A stretch of 10,010 bases of DNA from Desulfobulbaceae bacterium UBA2775 (GTDB lineage Bacteria; Desulfobacterota; Desulfobulbia; Desulfobulbales; Desulfocapsaceae): the NCBI GenBank assembly GCA_002352445.1, contig DEIL01000093.1:1-10010 (forward strand). Reading direction: 5' to 3'. Below the pieces are notes generated by a model, which was not told where the DNA came from, made no database searches, and saw only the letters and a program-made list of their open reading frames with translations. The translations under genes were made by a program, and so were the position numbers. Positions 6,011 to 10,010 of this stretch are shown here, piece after piece (the first letter of the stretch is position 1; each line of letters opens with the position of its first letter).

Positions 6011-7639
6011 ATGAGATCAGATTTTCTGGTGGTCGGAACAGGCATTGCCGGACTGTCTTTTGCGCTGAAGGCAGCTAAGTTGGGGACAGTAAATATAATC
6101 ACAAAAAAAGAGCAGGTTAATACAGCAACTAATTTGGCTCAGGGTGGAGTTGCTGCAGTGCTGGGAGAGTCGGATGATTTTGAAAATCATGTGAGAGACA
6201 CGCTGCTATCCGGAGATGGTTTGTGCGATAAAGATATTGTTAGGATGGTTGTGACGGACGGTCCGTCTAGAGTTACCGAATTAATGGATATAGGTGTTAA
6301 CTTTGTCAGGAATGAAAATGGAACATTGAACCTAGGTAAAGAAGGGGGACATTCAAAGAGAAGAGTCGCTCATGCATATGACCTGACGGGAAAAGAGATC
6401 GAAAATGCATTGATCGATAGGGTGAGAAATGAAAAAAATATAACTGTGTTTGAGAACCATGCCTGCGCTGAGTTGATCACAGAGGACGTATTGGGTGTTG
6501 AAAGGAACAGAACTAAATATAAGTGCACCGGCGCACTTGTGCTTGGGGAGTCTGGGGAAGTGCTTGTTTTTTCAGCGAAAATATGCGTTCTCTGCACTGG
6601 TGGGGCTGGCAAGGTTTATCTTTATACGAGCAACCCGGATATTGCGACTGGCGATGGCGTTGCACTGGCATTTCGTGCAGGAGCCGGGGTTGCAAATATG
6701 GAGTTCGTCCAGTTTCACCCAACATGTCTTTATCACCTCAATGCCAAAAATTTTCTCATTTCGGAGGCAGTGAGAGGAGAGGGTGCAATTTTATTAAATG
6801 CAAAGGGCGAAAGATTTATGCGGGCGTACGAACCTGATCAGCTTGAACTCGCCACGAGAGATAAAGTTGCAAGAGCGATTGACCAGGAGTTAAAAAAAAC
6901 TGGCACTGATTGTGTCTATCTCGATATATCCCATAGTGACTCAGACTTTTTGAAAAATCGATTTCCTGCAATTTACCATAGATGCAAATCGCTGGGTATA
7001 GACATAACCAGGGAACCTATACCGGTAGTTCCTGCAGCTCATTATCTCTGCGGGGGAGTTATAACAGATAAATTTGGTAAAACCTGTGTAGAAAATTTGT
7101 TTACCTTGGGTGAGACTGCATGTACCGGCCTGCATGGCGGTAACAGATTGGCAAGCAACTCGCTGCTTGAAGCATTGGTGTTCGCCGAGAACGCGTACTG
7201 TTATTGTAAAGAAAACTGGGGAAATATAAAGTTAACAAAGCAAAATGGAAGCAAAAAAAAGGGGGGGGGGAACGGGGGAGCAACATTGGATGAAGAGATC
7301 GTTGTTAATCACAATTGGGATGTTATTAGAAGGATAATGTGGGATTACGTTGGAATTGTGCGCAAAACGTCGAGGCTTGAGATTGCCAAGCAGAAGATTG
7401 GGGTATTGAAAGGTGAAATAGATGAAATATTAGAAACCTACAGAATAACACCCAATATGCTGGAGTTAAGTAATATAACCCTGGTTGCTTCTTTAATAAT
7501 TGAAGCCAGCCTGCAAAGGGAAGAATCGAGGGGCCTGCACTATATCCTTGATTACCCATCAAAGGATAGAGGGCAAAAAAAATGGAATGTATTTTACAAG
7601 GACAAATTAAACAATCCTGAAGAGAGAATTGTTCGGTAG
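6011..7639 (+). CDS. nadB: L-aspartate oxidase NadB
   Basis: NadB is a cytoplasmic FAD enzyme that oxidises L-aspartate to iminoaspartate, which NadA then condenses to quinolinate in NAD synthesis. In anaerobes fumarate is the likely electron acceptor. The 542 residues match the family. Visible parts: the FAD-binding start DFLVVGTGIAG (4-14), NLAQGGVAAV (41-50), KEGGHSKRR (110-118), the FHPT substrate-loop region (235-238), SEAVRGEGA (251-259), HYLCGGV (344-350) and the FAD-contacting LHGGNRLASNSLLEAL segment (374-389), then the C-terminal helical domain ending in the SRGLHYILDYP segment (506-516). EGGHS, the histidines and R379 match positions conserved between NadB and fumarate reductase-type flavoproteins. 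A homopolymer A8G10 (7253-7270) encodes K-K-K-G-G-G at 415-420 in the linker between flavoprotein core and helical domain; the frame is intact. The ribosome-binding sequence is weak (GGGG). No nadA or nadC is adjacent. Confidence 0.95.
   Translation: MRSDFLVVGTGIAGLSFALKAAKLGTVNIITKKEQVNTATNLAQGGVAAVLGESDDFENHVRDTLLSGDGLCDKDIVRMVVTDGPSRVTELMDIGVNFVRNENGTLNLGKEGGHSKRRVAHAYDLTGKEIENALIDRVRNEKNITVFENHACAELITEDVLGVERNRTKYKCTGALVLGESGEVLVFSAKICVLCTGGAGKVYLYTSNPDIATGDGVALAFRAGAGVANMEFVQFHPTCLYHLNAKNFLISEAVRGEGAILLNAKGERFMRAYEPDQLELATRDKVARAIDQELKKTGTDCVYLDISHSDSDFLKNRFPAIYHRCKSLGIDITREPIPVVPAAHYLCGGVITDKFGKTCVENLFTLGETACTGLHGGNRLASNSLLEALVFAENAYCYCKENWGNIKLTKQNGSKKKGGGNGGATLDEEIVVNHNWDVIRRIMWDYVGIVRKTSRLEIAKQKIGVLKGEIDEILETYRITPNMLELSNITLVASLIIEASLQREESRGLHYILDYPSKDRGQKKWNVFYKDKLNNPEERIVR
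7253..7270 (+). repeat. A8G10 homopolymer tract inside nadB
   Basis: Eight A followed directly by ten G lie in frame within nadB, with another GGGGG three bases later. Such tracts are prone to slipped-strand length changes. Loss or gain of one base would shift the frame and remove the C-terminal helical domain. Confidence 0.9.
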
Positions 7640-7664
7640 GGCGGTAGTTTTGGTGATGTGTTAT

Positions 7665-7678
7665 CACGTAACTACGTG
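7665..7678. other. CACGTA-AC-TACGTG inverted repeat
   Basis: A perfect 6-bp inverted repeat with a 2-base centre lies 26 bases after the nadB stop, within a longer imperfect symmetry (TATCA...TGATA). The right arm TACGTGAAA resembles a parS half-site. No T-run follows, so it is not a terminator. Confidence 0.35.
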
Positions 7679-7711
7679 AAATGATAGTGTATTGTGGCGA
7701 AACAGAAAAAT

Positions 7712-7754
7712 AAAAAAGCACTTAACAGGATACCACCAGTTAAGTGCTTTTTTT
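7712..7754. terminator. Bidirectional hairpin terminator between nadB and tRNA-Glu/Lys
   Basis: The stem GCACTTAAC (7718-7726) pairs with GTTAAGTGC (7739-7747), flanked by A6 on the left and T7 on the right, with a 12-base loop. It ends nadB on the plus strand and, read on the minus strand with its own T-rich tail, the convergent tRNA transcript. Confidence 0.88.
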
Positions 7755-7757
7755 GTC

Positions 7758-7835
7758 TGGCGTCCCCAACCGGATTCGAACCGGTGTTGTCGGCGTGAAA
7801 GGCCGATGTCCTGGACCTGACTAGACGATGGGGAC
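7758..7835 (-). tRNA. tRNA-Glu (anticodon UUC)
   Basis: On the minus strand GTCCCCA pairs with TGGGGAC, followed by discriminator G and encoded CCA. The anticodon stem TCGGC/GCCGA encloses CTTTCAC, giving UUC. The D-arm and the GGTTCGAATCC T-arm are intact; 78 nt including CCA. It is followed at once by the shared terminator. Confidence 0.95.
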
Positions 7836-7842
7836 AGGTCAA

Positions 7843-7918
7843 TGGTGGGTCGTGCGCGGCTCGAACGCGCGACTCTCTGATTAAAAGTCAGATACTCTAC
7901 CAGCTGAGTTAACGACCC
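7843..7918 (-). tRNA. tRNA-Lys (anticodon UUU)
   Basis: On the minus strand GGGTCGT pairs with ACGACCC, with discriminator A and encoded CCA; 76 nt. The anticodon loop CTTTTAA gives UUU. It lies 7 bases upstream of tRNA-Glu, so the two are processed from one transcript started at the promoter at 7932-7960. Confidence 0.95.
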
Positions 7919-7931
7919 CCAAAGTGATGGC

Positions 7932-7960
7932 TATATACAAGTTCAGCGAGATTGTGTCAA
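7932..7960 (-). promoter_or_regulatory. Promoter of the tRNA-Lys/tRNA-Glu unit
   Basis: Read on the minus strand, a consensus -35 TTGACA (7960-7955) and a -10 TATATA (7937-7932) are separated by exactly 17 bases. Transcription would start near 7925, a few bases before the tRNA-Lys 5' end at 7918. Confidence 0.8.
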
Positions 7961-8179
7961 CATCAAAATTGTCCTGCCCCTCATTTTTACCATTTGTTTA
8001 ATCCATGTCAAGCTTATTGGTTATAATTATAGCTACAGTACGATTGATTTAATGGTAAACACGTCATTTTGCATTTTGAAGAGTTATGCGCATCCTTAGC
8101 AACCCCAAGGGGCATGTTGATGCAAATTCAGCCAAAACGTATCACGCCAAGACAGTCGAACCCAATTGTTTTTGTTTAA

Positions 8180-8376
8180 ATGGATCAAATCAAAGTAGGT
8201 GAGCATGAAAAATTCATCTTCGAAGAAAAACCTGCCAATTATGTTGAATAGAAAATAGCGAAAAAAGTTGTGATGGTGTTGAAGGGGTGATATATGAAAA
8301 GGGTCACTCTTTCCTGGAAGAAGGCGCGACGGTTGATTATGATAATGTCTCTCGTATTGATGAAGTTTTTACTTAG
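8180..8376 (+). pseudogene. Possible decayed or frameshifted small gene of unknown function
   Basis: I do not recognise this. A short frame from the ATG at 8180 reads MDQIKVGEHEKFIFEEKPAN and stops at 8249-8251. A second frame, opening at 8248 and offset from the first, continues with acidic, protein-like sequence (VIYEKGHSFLEEGATVDYDN at about 8287-8346, then VSRIDEVFT) to a stop at 8374-8376. Joined by one frameshift in the A-rich stretch 8246-8268, they would give a protein of about 65 residues. The amino-acid composition looks more coding than the surrounding sequence. No good ribosome-binding sequence precedes 8180, and the segment upstream is in frame but interrupted by a TAA. It could equally be chance. 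Confidence 0.25.
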
Positions 8377-8406
8377 CCATCAAACATTTCGAGTTTTTAC
8401 TAGATT

Positions 8407-8513
8407 ATCTTGTGTTGACAAACTCGTAAAAACCCAAACTATTCGCCGTCCCGTCATTCCCGCCTGCGCGGGAATGACGAAGCAGAGGACTTTTTACGAG
8501 TTCATCTTGTGTT
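8407..8513. mobile_element. Nested palindromic element (REP/MITE-like) with flanking 10-bp direct repeats
   Basis: The core is a perfect 12-bp stem with a 4-base loop: CGTCATTCCCGC (8452-8463) and GCGGGAATGACG (8468-8479). This is enclosed by a second inverted pair, AACTCGTAAAAA (8421-8432) and TTTTTACGAGTT (8491-8502). Just outside, ATCTTGTGTT is found on both sides (8407-8416 and 8504-8513), as expected for a target duplication. The core motif is a widely seen dispersed palindrome in bacteria. The element encodes no protein and would need a transposase supplied elsewhere. Confidence 0.65.
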
Positions 8514-8533
8514 AATCAGTCTGAATTTTAAAC

Positions 8534-8615
8534 ACCTCAGGGCAGGGGGCAGAGCGATTTCATAAAAACCCAGGAGAAATTGCCAACCTGAGGTAAGATA
8601 AAAATCAAGGTTGGC
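8534..8615 (+). promoter_or_regulatory. Two mutually exclusive hairpins upstream of the rdgC-like gene
   Basis: ACCTCAGG (8534-8541) can pair with CCTGAGGT (8587-8594). The overlapping GCCAACCT (8582-8589) can instead pair with AGGTTGGC (8608-8615). Bases 8587-8589 belong to both, so only one hairpin can form at a time. The second lies 45 bases before the start codon. No T-run follows either stem. Confidence 0.35.
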
Positions 8616-8660
8616 GCATGCTCCGATCTGTTTCCCGTGGTAAAACAAAAAAGGATTTGT

Positions 8661-9266
8661 ATGGGATTATTAAAAGGTTCTGCGAGTTTTGTACGGTTTA
8701 CTGTGGAAGGTGATTTACCTGAAAACCCGCTGGACTACATCGCTGAGAGGATTGATCTCTTTTCATTTCAGGATATCGACGATACCTATGATGAGTATTC
8801 AATTGGCTGGGTGTCTATTCTTAATATGTTTGATTCTGAGTTTGATTTTGCATCACATGTTGCCGGAGATTATATCACCCTGACGCTAAGGGTAGATGAG
8901 AGGAAGGTTTCTCCGGCAATATTAAAAAAAATTGTACAGAAAGAAGAGGAGCGGGTCAAAAAAGAACGTCAGATTCCAAAATTAAGTCGAACCATGAAAG
9001 TTGAAATAAAGGAGAGAATCAAGGTAGAGCTTATGAGAAAAGCTATTCCGGTTCCCTCAACATATGAACTGGCTTGGAATCTTACTGACTCGACACTGTT
9101 GTTTTTTTCAACAAACCAGAAAGCTCATGCAATTTTAGAGGATTTTTTTAAAGAAAGTTTTGGCCTTTTCGTCCGTCAACAAATTCCCTACACAATAGCA
9201 GAACACCTGCTTGATGAAGAGAGTCATTCGTTACTGTCCAAAGTGACTCCGCAAGTCCTGGTTTAA
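8661..9266 (+). CDS. rdgC: Short RdgC-like recombination-associated protein
   Basis: RdgC is a nucleoid-associated, ring-forming DNA-binding protein that limits RecA function. The start at 8661 is chosen because AAAAGGA lies 5 bases upstream; a GTG at 8637 would add 8 residues without a ribosome-binding sequence. The 201-residue product has the RdgC pattern: N-terminal LLKGSASFVRFTVEG, the SIGWVSILNMFD segment (47-58), DERKVSPAILKKIVQKEEE (79-97), then a strongly basic helical stretch (about 98-127, KKERQIPKLSRTMKVEIKER), IPVPSTYELAWN, and a tail with STNQKAHAILEDFFKESFGL. It is about 100 residues shorter than gammaproteobacterial RdgC (around 300) and ends where that protein's C-terminal domain would begin. 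The gene at 9388 may supply that part. Family assignment is fairly sure; function in this shortened form is inferred. Confidence 0.72.
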   Translation: MGLLKGSASFVRFTVEGDLPENPLDYIAERIDLFSFQDIDDTYDEYSIGWVSILNMFDSEFDFASHVAGDYITLTLRVDERKVSPAILKKIVQKEEERVKKERQIPKLSRTMKVEIKERIKVELMRKAIPVPSTYELAWNLTDSTLLFFSTNQKAHAILEDFFKESFGLFVRQQIPYTIAEHLLDEESHSLLSKVTPQVLV

Positions 9267-9387
9267 CATGAGACCGGGTGCTGGTGTGGTGCTTTATAAA
9301 TTCCCCTTGTTCTTTTGCTCCTCCGGGGAGTGTTGAAAAGTCAATTTTTGTTGGGGTTAATAATATACTCAAGGTATCAAAGTAATC

Positions 9388-9936
9388 ATGGATTTAGTCG
9401 ATCTCATAGCAGAAAAACGGTTTTTAGGCCAGGAATTCCTCACCTGGCTCTGGTGGAAGAGTGAGGAGCGTGGAGGGACTGTCGAGGTGCCGGAAGTAGG
9501 GGATGTTACTTTAGTTTTTGAAAAACATATGCTTCTGGAATTCGGTGAGGGTGAGTCGAGTGAAAAGATTATATGTTCTGGTTTGCAGGCTGAATTACAA
9601 GAGGCAAGGACAGGGCTGCAGATGGGGAAGAAGCTTGAACAGGCTAGAATTCGGCTGGACTTTAATAATTACGAATTCGGTTTTACTCTGGCTGCAGCGT
9701 TGATGGAGTTCAGGAGCGTACGGTTGCCGAAAACAGAGACGACTGAAAGCGACAAGAGTGAAAACCCGGAAGAGGTTGAGGGTATGATCCTTGAGCGTAT
9801 CTTTCTCTTTGAGGAATTAATTCGGATGGTGAACAAGCTTTTCCTGATGTTTCTACAGGTACGGGTGGGTGAAGAGTGGCATGACGAACTGCCAAAAGTT
9901 CAGGCCTGGATCAATAAAGCAGTTGTAGGCAGGTAA
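9388..9936 (+). CDS. Conserved-looking partner of the RdgC-like gene, possible separate RdgC C-terminal half
   Basis: I cannot name this 182-residue acidic protein with certainty. It has no signal peptide or membrane segment. Features: FLGQEFLTWLWW near the N-terminus (12-23), a central GLQAELQEARTGLQMGKKLEQ stretch (about 66-86), then ARIRLDFNNYEFGFTLAAAL and FRSVRLPKT (to about 117), an acidic low-complexity linker (about 118-131), and a C-terminal helix with LERIFLFEELIRMVNKLFLMFL. The central order (strand, GK, strand, F-rich strand, then a LK/LP turn) resembles what I recall of the C-terminal third of full-length RdgC, suggesting a gene split; this is inference. It follows the rdgC-like gene by 121 bases on the same strand. 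Its ribosome-binding sequence is weak. Codon use is like its neighbours. Confidence 0.6.
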   Translation: MDLVDLIAEKRFLGQEFLTWLWWKSEERGGTVEVPEVGDVTLVFEKHMLLEFGEGESSEKIICSGLQAELQEARTGLQMGKKLEQARIRLDFNNYEFGFTLAAALMEFRSVRLPKTETTESDKSENPEEVEGMILERIFLFEELIRMVNKLFLMFLQVRVGEEWHDELPKVQAWINKAVVGR

Positions 9937-9951
9937 CTACGTAAAGATGTA

Positions 9952-10010
9952 TTTAGTACCTTACTCCTGAACTTCTGTAACAGAAAACAAGAAACTAAGG
10001 AGTATATTTT
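9952..10010 (-). repeat. Dispersed repeat, copy B (partial, runs off the window)
   Basis: Read in reverse complement this matches 5326-5384 at 50 of 59 bases without gaps, beginning with the shared end TTTAGTACCTTAC. It starts 15 bases after the stop of the gene at 9388 and reaches the window edge, so the rest of the element, including its other terminal repeat, is not visible. Confidence 0.7.

Larger units (their letters stand above)
7961..8660. other. Gene-poor region between the tRNA promoter and rdgC-like gene
   Basis: No intact gene is supported in this stretch. It holds a plus-strand TATAAT at 8022-8027 without a good -35 box, a possible decayed small gene (8180-8376), the nested palindromic element (8417-8503) and competing hairpins (8534-8615). 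An open frame at 8294-8515 mostly runs through the palindromic element and does not look like a protein. Confidence 0.5.

Noticed and set aside
8294..8515. Plus-strand frame of 73 codons with a hydrophobic start
   Set aside because: Its second half is a translation of the nested palindromic element, and the first half is the wrong frame of a more protein-like reading.

Overview
The window looks like chromosomal DNA of a moderately AT-rich Gram-negative anaerobe, most likely a member of the Desulfobacterota (former Deltaproteobacteria, for example Desulfobulbales-like). This placement is an inference. It rests on a GAF-AAA-Fis sigma-54 activator of NifA type, the oxygen-sensitive QueH route to queuosine, a short RdgC-like protein, and chromosomal ParA/ParB with a perfect parS site. 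No phage or plasmid backbone is visible.

Layout. Positions 1-2362 (minus strand) hold a sigma-54 activator, then queH, then the start of rdgB/HAM1, whose start codon overlaps the queH stop (ATGA). Positions 2499-2877 (plus) hold two tRNA-Ser genes (UGA, GCU) with a promoter in front and a strong hairpin terminator behind. Positions 2952-5208 (minus) hold an exported double-SH3 protein and, upstream of it, parA-parB in Soj/Spo0J order. Positions 5209-6010 are about 800 bases without a gene. They carry a small inverted-repeat element, a pair of direct repeats, one degenerate and one perfect parS site; the perfect site ends 18 bases before nadB. Positions 6011-7639 (plus) encode L-aspartate oxidase NadB, with an A8G10 homopolymer inside the reading frame. 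A bidirectional terminator separates nadB from minus-strand tRNA-Glu(UUC) and tRNA-Lys(UUU), which have a near-consensus promoter. Positions 7919-8660 hold no intact gene, but contain a possible decayed small gene, a nested palindromic element flanked by a 10-bp direct repeat, and two competing hairpins. Positions 8661-9936 (plus) hold a short RdgC-like gene followed by a conserved-looking partner that may be the missing C-terminal half of RdgC. The last 59 bases are an inverted, diverged copy of the repeat found upstream of parA.

Functionally the genes are housekeeping: chromosome segregation (parABS), NAD synthesis (nadB), tRNA supply and tRNA modification (queH), nucleotide-pool sanitation (rdgB) and recombination control (rdgC-like pair). 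The most unusual items are the apparent split of RdgC into two genes, the long homopolymer in an essential-type biosynthetic gene, the parS site abutting nadB, and at least two families of small non-coding repeats.
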